Assembly (NCBI GenBank): GCA_001780285.1
Contig: MFGN01000026.1
Coordinates: 1-40,765 of the forward strand
DNA length: 40,765 bases
Direction: 5' to 3'
From: Candidatus Falkowbacteria bacterium RIFOXYD12_FULL_34_57
Lineage (GTDB): Bacteria; Patescibacteriota; Patescibacteriia; Patescibacteriales; UBA12075
Numbering within the stretch: the first letter of the stretch is position 1; each line of letters starts with the position of its first letter. The position numbers and the translations under genes are program-made. This document shows positions 18,315 to 26,156 of this stretch, in pieces. The notes under the pieces are model-generated. The model made no database searches. It saw only the letters and a list, made by a program, of their open reading frames with translations, and had not been told where the DNA came from.

Positions 18315-18361
18315 ATCTCGTTCTAGTGTTATAAATATTTTTTATAACACTAGAACGAGAT
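18315..18361 (-). terminator. Intrinsic terminator of the T-box (21-bp perfect stem)
   Basis: ATCTCGTTCTAGTGTTATAAA-AAATA-TTTATAACACTAGAACGAGAT followed by T7 on the minus strand. Confidence 0.95.
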
Positions 18362-18481
18362 CTATTTAATAATAGAAGCCGCGGTTCCATCTAGTTTTCC
18401 CGATATTTATCAGGACACCTTAATTCATATCAATATATACAGGGTGCCAATCTCCCCATTGATATCGTTTAATTGTTAATT
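18315..18481 (-). promoter_or_regulatory. T-box riboswitch leader upstream of glyS
   Basis: Minus-strand TGGAACCGCGG core (18379-18389); antiterminator ACTAGA-TGGAACC-GCG...CGT-TCTAGT using the terminator 5' arm; Stem III-like hairpin TCCTGAT-AAAT-ATCGGGA (18398-18415); downstream glycyl-tRNA synthetase. Confidence 0.93.
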
Positions 18482-18487
18482 AAATTT

Positions 18488-18515
18488 ATTATAACAAAAT
18501 TTTTAAAAATGTCAA
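18488..18515 (-). promoter_or_regulatory. Sigma70-type promoter for the glyS leader
   Basis: Minus strand TTGACA - 16 nt - TATAAT, about 7 nt upstream of the leader. Confidence 0.8.
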
Positions 18516-18590
18516 TCTTGACAAAATTTTATATTTATGCTAATTTAATTTTAATTTAACAAGCAACCTTAAAAAACAAGGAGAGGATTA

Positions 18591-18842
18591 ATGACGCATC
18601 AATATTGCACTCACAAAATTTTAATTTCCGAAAAAGAACACAAAATAATGCTAGACGGTGTTACAGAAACGGAAATTGAACTGATCGGACCGGACATGCA
18701 AAAAGATATTCAAAAAAATGACCTGGTAATCATGAAAGTAAACAAAGACGATAACGCTTGGATGGGCAAGGTGCTCTTCAGGGCAGTAAACAAAATAAAG
18801 ATTTTTGTGCATAATAACTACAAAAGCCAAACCGTCAGATAA
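18591..18842 (+). CDS. Hypothetical protein, 83 aa
   Basis: ORF preceded by AAGGAGAGG and followed by a terminator. Confidence 0.65.
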   Translation: MTHQYCTHKILISEKEHKIMLDGVTETEIELIGPDMQKDIQKNDLVIMKVNKDDNAWMGKVLFRAVNKIKIFVHNNYKSQTVR

Positions 18843-18862
18843 ATATCCTTTTCAAATTAATG

Positions 18863-18891
18863 AGCCGCGAACAATCGCGGCTCTTTTTTGT
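18863..18891 (+). terminator. Intrinsic terminator
   Basis: GAGCCGCGAACAATCGCGGCTCTTTTTTG. Confidence 0.85.
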
Positions 18892-18985
18892 TGACAACAA
18901 AAATTGCTTTTATAAAAATTTTAAGTTAAAATTAAGAATAAATTTGGCATATTAAAAATTCAGCATTAAAATAATGGGGGTAATC

Positions 18986-19339
18986 ATGGAAAATTTTATT
19001 AATCAGGTAAAAGAGTCCTGTATATCACAAAGAGAAATTGATGAAATAATTGCCGGACTAAGAACTGCCGGGAACTCCTTATCAAATCAAGCGAAGATGA
19101 GAAGGTTTACGGCAGAAAGAAATGATAAAGATTATATCAAAGTACATCTTTTTAAAGATGCGCAAAATTTTATCAGTTACGAAATTACTATTAATAATAA
19201 AAAAAGCGAACCCATTATGTTCACAAATTCCAAGGAATATGTGGAAAAAAAATGGTCTATCTTTTCTAAAAAAGAAATTCTCACTATCTACTCCGCATTA
19301 AAAACTAAAAAATTCAAAATTATTTGGGAAAAAAAATAA
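18986..19339 (+). CDS. Hypothetical protein, 117 aa (start trimmed to MENFINQ)
   Basis: GGGGG Shine-Dalgarno-like sequence about 7 nt upstream of the second ATG; terminator follows. Confidence 0.6.
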   Translation: MENFINQVKESCISQREIDEIIAGLRTAGNSLSNQAKMRRFTAERNDKDYIKVHLFKDAQNFISYEITINNKKSEPIMFTNSKEYVEKKWSIFSKKEILTIYSALKTKKFKIIWEKK

Positions 19340-19351
19340 ATCATATTAAAA

Positions 19352-19379
19352 AAGCCGCAAAAATCGCGGCTCTTTTTTT
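19352..19379 (+). terminator. Intrinsic terminator
   Basis: AGCCGCAAAAATCGCGGCTCTTTTTTT, near copy of 18863-18891. Confidence 0.75.
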
Positions 19380-19557
19380 ATTGTCCCTGATTGTTGCTTT
19401 GCAGTTCCTCTGCCCCAATCACCCTTACTGCCGGACCTCTAGGTTCTACCAAAGGAGCTATTGAAGCCGGAGCTGTCTCTTCTTCATTTTTATTAAACAT
19501 CATGAAACCCAAAATAATTACGATAATAATTACTGTGATAATTAAAGATTTTTTCAT
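19378..19557 (-). CDS. Small single-TM protein, 59 aa (not in supplied ORF track)
   Basis: Minus-strand MKKSLIITVIIIVIILGFMMFNKNEEETAPASIAPLVEPRGPAVRVIGAEELQSNNQGQ*. Confidence 0.55.
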   Translation of the reverse strand: MKKSLIITVIIIVIILGFMMFNKNEEETAPASIAPLVEPRGPAVRVIGAEELQSNNQGQ

Positions 19558-19610
19558 AAATACTTTGTTATAACTTTTAACTTTATAAACTTTTGACTTT
19601 TAACTAAAAC

Positions 19611-21338
19611 CTACATTTCATTTACAATTCCTATCCCCAGTAAATCAAGTCCATTTTTAATGATTTGATTAATACTGGCTATCAGTGCAATTCGAGCACC
19701 CTCCAAATCCTTATCTTCCTGAATAATTTTAGTGGCATGATAATAATCATTAAAATCTTTTGCAAGTTCAAACAAATATTTTGCTACCTCGGATGTATCA
19801 CTCTTTACTCCGGCCATTATTACAATTTCTGGATACTTTGCTATTTTCAAAATCAACTGGTGCTCTTTATTATCTTCTAAATTTTTCAGCCAGCAATCTT
19901 TCATTGTTTTTTGGCTGATCCGCCTCGGGCGGACAACTTTCGACTTATTAATAATACTGTTAATACGCGCATAGGTGTATTGCAAATACGCAGATGTGAA
20001 CCCGTTAAAACTTAAAGCATTTTTAATATCAAAAGTTATCTCCTGATTTACCCCCACCTTTAGCATTTCAAATTTTATCGCGCCTATTGATATTTTTTTT
20101 GCTACATCTGTTATTTTTTCCTCATTCCAATCTTCGTGTCTTTCTTTTGTTTCATTTTTAGTATATACCATCATTTGTTCTATTAAATCTTCATAAGTAA
20201 CCGTATTCCCAGAACGAGAAGACATCATTCCGCTGGGCAGTTTTACAAAATCGTGCTTCAGGTGTTTAAAATCTGCTTTCATACCGGCAAGCTCAAATAC
20301 TTTAAATAATTGTTTGAAATGCAGGCTCTGGCGCACATCCACAACATAAATTGACTGATCAAGTTTAAATTCTTTTATTTTCTCCATAGCAAGCCCGAGA
20401 TCCGCTACCGGATAAGTGGCGGTACCATCGGAACGCAAAAATATCAAAACCCCCAAATCATAATCCTCTAAATTCGCAATTATTGCCCCATCACTTTTTA
20501 CTAAAATACCTCTTTTTATAAGCTCTGCGACTATCTCTCTTCCCCTTTCTATGTATTCACTTTCGTAATATTTTCTCTCAAATTTTACTCCCAGCTCTTT
20601 GTGGATATTTTCAAATTGCTGAATACTCCATTTTCGTGTACTTTTCCAAAGTTCATACTCTTCCCCCTTTCGGGACTCAATCTTTTTCATTATTATTTCA
20701 ATCATTTGCTTGGCAAATTTATTATCTTCGGATTCTTGAACAGAGCGCACATAAACATCACCTAAAAATTTACCCTTGTTTTCCGGCAATGGTTCATTTT
20801 TATAAAACTCTAAAAATGCCCACAAAGTTTTTGCTACATGAATACCAAAATCATTTACATAAGAAACGGGGACACTAATATAACCATTTGCTTTTAAAAT
20901 TCTATAAATAGCGTCTCCATAGCAAATATTCCTGAGATGCCCGACATGAAATTGTTTATGGGTATTAACATTAGAATATTCTATCATCACCTTTTTATTC
21001 TCTCCCGAATCGTTTGTACCATATTCGTCTTTTTGGTTTTGTACTTCAATTAAAATGCTTTGCGCCAATTTTTTATTATTCAAAACAAAATTTAAATATG
21101 GCCCGACAATTTTAATACAGGCAATATAATCTTTTTTAATATTGCGCATCAAATCCTCGGCGACTTCTATCGGATTCTTCTTTAATTCTTTTGCAAGTTT
21201 AAACATCGGCAGGCTCAAATCCCCCATTTCCGGATTCGGCGGATAAGCAATATCCCCTGCCACTATCAAATCAGAACCTAATATTCTATTAACTTCTTCA
21301 GTAATTTCTTTTTTATATTTATTTAAAGTATAATTCAT
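19611..21338 (-). CDS. argS: Arginyl-tRNA synthetase
   Basis: VMIEYSNVNTHKQFHVGHLRNICYGDAIYRIL (HxGH), KLPSGMMSSRSGNTVTYEDL, ALSFNGFTSAYLQYTYARI. Confidence 0.96.
   Translation of the reverse strand: MNYTLNKYKKEITEEVNRILGSDLIVAGDIAYPPNPEMGDLSLPMFKLAKELKKNPIEVAEDLMRNIKKDYIACIKIVGPYLNFVLNNKKLAQSILIEVQNQKDEYGTNDSGENKKVMIEYSNVNTHKQFHVGHLRNICYGDAIYRILKANGYISVPVSYVNDFGIHVAKTLWAFLEFYKNEPLPENKGKFLGDVYVRSVQESEDNKFAKQMIEIIMKKIESRKGEEYELWKSTRKWSIQQFENIHKELGVKFERKYYESEYIERGREIVAELIKRGILVKSDGAIIANLEDYDLGVLIFLRSDGTATYPVADLGLAMEKIKEFKLDQSIYVVDVRQSLHFKQLFKVFELAGMKADFKHLKHDFVKLPSGMMSSRSGNTVTYEDLIEQMMVYTKNETKERHEDWNEEKITDVAKKISIGAIKFEMLKVGVNQEITFDIKNALSFNGFTSAYLQYTYARINSIINKSKVVRPRRISQKTMKDCWLKNLEDNKEHQLILKIAKYPEIVIMAGVKSDTSEVAKYLFELAKDFNDYYHATKIIQEDKDLEGARIALIASINQIIKNGLDLLGIGIVNEM
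19882..19940. repeat. Palindromic element located inside argS
   Basis: TTTTTCAGCCAGCAATCTTTCATTGTTTTTTGGCTGATCCGCCTCGGGCGGACAAC; homologous to 30397-30454. Confidence 0.75.
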
Positions 21339-21358
21339 AATTATTTAAACATAACCCT

Positions 21359-21467
21359 ATGTCATTCTGAGCGTAACGAAGTGAGGTGAAGAATCTCGTG
21401 AGTAGCGGTAATCGTAATTTAGCGGAATTCTTCATTGCTATCGCTCTTCAGAATGACACACAGTAAT
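21359..21467. repeat. Long imperfect inverted repeat of GTCATTCTGAGC type
   Basis: TGTCATTCTGAGCGTAACGAAGTGAGGTGAAGAATCTCG ... AATTCTTCATTGCTATCGCTCTTCAGAATGACA. Confidence 0.8.
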
Positions 21468-21468
21468 G

Positions 21469-22692
21469 TTATTTTAAAACTACCCTCACAAACCCCCTCT
21501 TACCCTTCTGTAGCAACACGCCTTCTTTGGTAATCTCTATTTCCATTTCCGCATCTGCAACCACCTTGCCGTTGACCCGCACGGCGTTTTGCTGAATCAT
21601 CCGCCGCGCCTCGCCTTTACTGCTTGTTAATTCTGTTTCCGCCAACAAATCAACCAATTTCCAATTTTTAATTTTTAATTTCTTTTCTGCTATTTCCTCC
21701 GGTATCTCTTTCTTTTGCACTATCCTCACAAAATACTCCTCAGCTTCGCGCGCCCTTTTTTCTCCGTGCACAATGCTCACGATCTCAAAAGCCAATTTCA
21801 TTTTCATGTCTCTGGGATTTACTCCTTCACCAAGCTTCTTTTTTATTTCTTTCACTTCGGCCATGGTTTTTTTAGTAGCGAGTTCAAAAGCCGGCGCAAT
21901 AAATCCGTCCGACCAGCTCATAATTATGCCGTACATCTCTTCCGGCGTATTAGATAAAAACACGGCATTACCTTCGCTTTTTCCCATCTTTTTTCCCTGT
22001 TCATCGGCGAGTATTTTTAATGTCATTACAAATTTATCACGCATTCCTAGAGATTTCATTAGGTCACGACCGCACATCATATTGAACATCTGGTCATTGC
22101 CGCCGATCTCCAAATCAACATCCATGGATACGCTGTCATAAGCCTGAGCGAGCGGGTATAAAAATTCATGCAAATAAATCGGCTTTTCTTCCTGCAACCT
22201 TTTCTGAAACATATCCCTCTGAATCATCTGCTGTACGGTAAAATGCGCGGAAAGTTCTATTAAATCTTTAAAGCTCAATTTATCGTTCCAGGTGCTATTA
22301 TTCATAACCTGCGCCGGATTGTCTCCGCCAAAATCCAAATAAGCACTAGCTTGTTCTTTATACAACTTAGAATTTTCATCTACTTCCTCGCGAGTCATTT
22401 TCTTGCGAGCAGACGCCTTATCGGTTGGGTCCCCAATGGTTGCTGTAAATGAACCAACTAAAAATATCACCTCGTGTCCAAGAGCTTGAAACTGGGCTAA
22501 TTTATTGATAGTGATTGCATTTCCAATATGCAGGGAGGAAGCTGTTGGGTCATAACCGCAATACAGCCTAATCCGTTCTCCTTTTAATAACCTTTTTCTA
22601 AATTCATCTTTACTCGGATATATTTTCTCCACCCCCTTTTCCAATAATTCATCAATTTTTTGTTTATCTGTAATAATTTTTTTCATATACAC
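21469..22692 (-). CDS. tyrS: Tyrosyl-tRNA synthetase
   Basis: RLYCGYDPTASSLHIGNAITI, GGNDQMFN, KMGKSEGNAVFL; C-terminal S4 domain SSKGEARRMIQQNAVRVNGKVV. Confidence 0.96.
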   Translation of the reverse strand: MYMKKIITDKQKIDELLEKGVEKIYPSKDEFRKRLLKGERIRLYCGYDPTASSLHIGNAITINKLAQFQALGHEVIFLVGSFTATIGDPTDKASARKKMTREEVDENSKLYKEQASAYLDFGGDNPAQVMNNSTWNDKLSFKDLIELSAHFTVQQMIQRDMFQKRLQEEKPIYLHEFLYPLAQAYDSVSMDVDLEIGGNDQMFNMMCGRDLMKSLGMRDKFVMTLKILADEQGKKMGKSEGNAVFLSNTPEEMYGIIMSWSDGFIAPAFELATKKTMAEVKEIKKKLGEGVNPRDMKMKLAFEIVSIVHGEKRAREAEEYFVRIVQKKEIPEEIAEKKLKIKNWKLVDLLAETELTSSKGEARRMIQQNAVRVNGKVVADAEMEIEITKEGVLLQKGKRGFVRVVLK

Positions 22693-22891
22693 TACCCATT
22701 GTCATTCCGAAAAATTTTTTTGAGTTTAAGCGAAAAAAAATTATCCGGAATCTACAAGGTTAATTTAAGTAACAAGATTTATTCTACCCCATTTTAAGCA
22801 TTTTTTCAATGTTGACAAATCTATAAATATATGATTAAATGTTAAGTTATTTTATGAATATTAACAATTGATTACAAAAAAGGAGATAAAA

Positions 22892-23485
22892 ATGGCAAAA
22901 GAGGTAAAAGGAAAAAATTTTAAAGAATTTGAAAAAGATTTTAAAGACTGGGAAAAAGAAAATGGTATGAAATCTTCCGATGAGAAAAAAATAAATTTAA
23001 ATCTATTTAATATGGATTTTAGAACAATGCATATTAGCGCATTTATCTTTTCTCTAATAGCACTACCCATATTTTATTATCTTTTAAGCAAAATTCCCGA
23101 ACTGTATTTTTTTGTAAAAAGCATAGCTTTCATTGTTTCTTTAATATTTGTTTATATAGGTATCGGTAATTTAGATGAAAATAGCTTTACGGGTAAAGAC
23201 GAAGTTTGTCTTCCCGTATCTATTACTTGTCTTATTGGTTTTGTCTTTACTTTTATAGCAGGGCTTATAGCGCTAAGAGCGGGTGGTACCACTTTTCATG
23301 TTTTTCTCTTAAATCTAACTACTGCTTACGGTTTTTCTAATCTACTATTTTTGTTCTTTTTTGTTACTTGGCAAAATAAAAATCATAAATATTATAACAG
23401 CGAAAATACATTTTTTACTGAAAGCATGGTTCTGGTTGCAATTACCGCACTCACAGCCCTGCAGCAATTCATAGCTTTATTCTAA
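22892..23485 (+). CDS. Hypothetical multi-pass membrane protein (start trimmed)
   Basis: AAAGGAGAT before ATGGCAAAAGAGG; several TM segments. Confidence 0.65.
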   Translation: MAKEVKGKNFKEFEKDFKDWEKENGMKSSDEKKINLNLFNMDFRTMHISAFIFSLIALPIFYYLLSKIPELYFFVKSIAFIVSLIFVYIGIGNLDENSFTGKDEVCLPVSITCLIGFVFTFIAGLIALRAGGTTFHVFLLNLTTAYGFSNLLFLFFFVTWQNKNHKYYNSENTFFTESMVLVAITALTALQQFIALF

Positions 23486-23696
23486 AAAAATAAACCGGCT
23501 TTAAAAAGTCGGTTTTTTAAAATTTATACCCCTTCGCTTTTATAATTCCTTTTTTTAGAAAATTTATAATTTGGTTTAATGTTGTTAATATAGTGATATT
23601 AATAATATTAAGTTTTAAGGTATTATACATAATTAATTTAGCGCGGGAATATAAAAAACTCAGAAATTTTTCCTGAGTTTTGATATTTTTTATTTG

Positions 23697-25046
23697 TTAA
23701 TCTTTTTTAACTTCTTTAAAATCCGCCTCAATAGTATTATCATCTTTATCTTTTTTGGGTAAAAATTCAAGCGCTTGCAAAAACTTGGTCCGATTAAAAC
23801 CTCCCCCGCCTCCCATTTGAGGAGCAGGAAGGGCTTTCACGGATTCTAGGTCTACTCCTTTTTCTAATAAAAATGCTCTGAATCTAACATCTTTTTCCTG
23901 AGCCTTAAAGTATTGTTTTGCAATGTAAGCATTTTTAATTAAAAAGACGATAGCCACCGCTGCGGCGATTCCGCAAATCCAGAGAATATAAGGAAGAATC
24001 AATGAAATGGCGGCGCCAATCCCTTCTCCCAGATAACTTACAATATTTGGAAGCTGCCAATAAGAGGCTATTGCCAACCATATTACAAAAAGCAAAATAC
24101 AGGGAGTGGTTTTTTTATCAAATACTATAAGTTTTCCCAAAAGACCGCCAACTTTTTCTTCTTCCTTTCCGCTGTCACTGCCCTTGAAAGCATAACCGGA
24201 AAACTTGATCAAAAGGATAAAAATTCCCAAAGGAATCAAAAATAAAGTGGCGACCCAACCGCGCACATTAAAAAGTACCGGAATTTCTTCCCGATAAATA
24301 GTATAGCCAAAATCTTCAGGTTTAATCATGGACCCTTTTATTTCTTTTTTTCTTTTATCCAGTTCTATGTCAGATAAATATTTTTCATGGCTGTCAACCA
24401 GTACGCCGTTCTGGTCATAGATTTCTGTACGGGCATGATTGAATTCATATTGGTACTTCTGGCGAAGCCGTTCATTGGTCTCATCTATCATGCTGGCAAT
24501 TTTTAACTCGTTCTCAGGGTTATATATTTCAGTAAGCTTCAAATCGGATGTATAACTTGACCTGATTTCCAGTGTTTTATTACCTGCCTTGTCGCTTATA
24601 CACCGCATATAAAGCTGCGGCTGGATTAAACCAGCTTTTTCCAATTCTTTATTTTTTCCCAAAAGATCGTCGTCATCTAAAACCTCTTTCCAGCGCTTTA
24701 TCTTTCTGCCGTTCACAATCTTTCCGGCTTCATTGCGTTGAACCGCATAATTCCCGTCTTTATCCTGGGTAATTTCATAAAGAATTGTCTCATCTTCCCA
24801 CCTAATATCTTTCAACGGAACTTTGTCGCCGAAATATTTATATTTTATTTCATTATAATCAATATTATCGGAATCAATATAAATTTCACCAAAACGAATG
24901 TCTTTTTTGGCATCATTTTTATCGGCTATCCATACCCGGGTGCCATCAATCTGCATAAAGAAAAAAACAGCTGTGACTAATAAAAACCACACCCCCAGGC
25001 CGATACCCGCATACATTAAGTCTCTACGCGTTAAATCTCTAGACAT
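23697..25046 (-). CDS. Hypothetical membrane protein, 449 aa
   Basis: N-terminal TM, long hydrophilic domain, three further TM segments, Gly-rich C-terminal region. Confidence 0.7.
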   Translation of the reverse strand: MSRDLTRRDLMYAGIGLGVWFLLVTAVFFFMQIDGTRVWIADKNDAKKDIRFGEIYIDSDNIDYNEIKYKYFGDKVPLKDIRWEDETILYEITQDKDGNYAVQRNEAGKIVNGRKIKRWKEVLDDDDLLGKNKELEKAGLIQPQLYMRCISDKAGNKTLEIRSSYTSDLKLTEIYNPENELKIASMIDETNERLRQKYQYEFNHARTEIYDQNGVLVDSHEKYLSDIELDKRKKEIKGSMIKPEDFGYTIYREEIPVLFNVRGWVATLFLIPLGIFILLIKFSGYAFKGSDSGKEEEKVGGLLGKLIVFDKKTTPCILLFVIWLAIASYWQLPNIVSYLGEGIGAAISLILPYILWICGIAAAVAIVFLIKNAYIAKQYFKAQEKDVRFRAFLLEKGVDLESVKALPAPQMGGGGGFNRTKFLQALEFLPKKDKDDNTIEADFKEVKKD

Positions 25047-25229
25047 TTTTTGTGTCTCCTTTTTATGTTTCTGATTAAATTAAAATTTGTTAAAGTGCCA
25101 ATCAACATATCTTTTTATCACAAAAAAAGAATTTTGTCAATATACTTGACAAAATAAATAAAATATGATAATAATTATAAGATTTGCGCCTTAACAACTA
25201 AATTAACCCATTATCAAGGAGAAAAAGTA

Positions 25230-25895
25230 ATGAATCTTTTGAAAAATAATAAAGGTTTTAAATTGATTGAACTCATGCTAATAATAGCTATCATTGGACT
25301 TTTAGCGGCAATTGTCATTCCTCAGTTACAAAAACAGAGAGAGCAACAAGCTGAAGAAAGAATAAAAATTGAGCAAGAAAAAGTTCAAAAAGCCGAGCTT
25401 GAAAAAGCCAAAGAAGAAATGAAAAAAATCGAAAAAAAATTCAAAGAAGAGTATTGCGCATATACTTTAAACGAATTCATACTCAAGTATCCGCAATATT
25501 TAGTGCTTATGAACGATGATGTAATCTATAAACAATTTTCTCAAGAAGAATTTCAGTTTATACTAGATAAATACTCTAATCAGAAAACCATTACTATCGG
25601 CCTAGATACCAATAAAGACCCCAAAGAAGTTGAATATAAAGTAGAAGTGACTCAATGGGACAAATATTTCCTTATTGGAGAATCCGGTATTTATGTAGAA
25701 CTCCAAACCAAGACCAACCTGATAATGTTTTATGTTCCAAAAGAGAACGCCCAGCCATTACCGACGCCTGTGCCCCATGGGCAAATAAAAAAAGTTGATG
25801 GTCCTAAAGATGAACTTGATAATACTCCGAAATCAGAAGAACCACCGAAAGAAGAAAAAGATAGAGTCATGGAATATTTAAAGAATTATAAATAA
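25230..25895 (+). CDS. Type IV pilin-like protein with charged coiled-coil segment, 221 aa
   Basis: MNLLKNNKGFKLIELMLIIAIIGLLAAIVIPQLQKQREQQAEERIKIEQEKVQKAELEKAKEEMKKIEKKFKEE. Confidence 0.75.
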   Translation: MNLLKNNKGFKLIELMLIIAIIGLLAAIVIPQLQKQREQQAEERIKIEQEKVQKAELEKAKEEMKKIEKKFKEEYCAYTLNEFILKYPQYLVLMNDDVIYKQFSQEEFQFILDKYSNQKTITIGLDTNKDPKEVEYKVEVTQWDKYFLIGESGIYVELQTKTNLIMFYVPKENAQPLPTPVPHGQIKKVDGPKDELDNTPKSEEPPKEEKDRVMEYLKNYK

Positions 25896-25904
25896 GGAAA
25901 AGAA

Positions 25905-26081
25905 ATGTCAAACAAAAAAGAAAAAACAACAAAACAGAGAAGATGTTGTAACACCTGCCATGGCAGCGACCAAAATATTAATAATGATTTTTGTCCGGAA
26001 TGCGGAGAACCATCCGCAGAATATAAAAAATTTATCTATGAAGAAGAAATAGCAAAAGGGTGGCTCTCCTCATTTTACTAA
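25905..26081 (+). CDS. Small zinc-ribbon protein, 58 aa (not in supplied ORF track)
   Basis: MSNKKEKTTKQRRCCNTCHGSDQNINNDFCPECGEPSAEYKKFIYEEEIAKGWLSSFY*; CxxC...CxxC; AAGGAAAAG upstream. Confidence 0.65.
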   Translation: MSNKKEKTTKQRRCCNTCHGSDQNINNDFCPECGEPSAEYKKFIYEEEIAKGWLSSFY

Positions 26082-26102
26082 ATTTAACCAACAAAAAACA
26101 AA

Positions 26103-26135
26103 ACACCTCTTAATAATAAGAGGTGTTTTTATATT
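26103..26135. terminator. Intrinsic terminator
   Basis: AACACCTCTTAATAATAAGAGGTGTTTTT. Confidence 0.8.
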
Positions 26136-26156
26136 GCTAAAAAACTACAGAAAAAT

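Noticed and set aside
21339-22860. T-box leaders upstream of argS or tyrS
   Set aside because: No TGGNACCGCG-like box or terminator/antiterminator pair; those gaps contain GTCATTC-type repeats instead.
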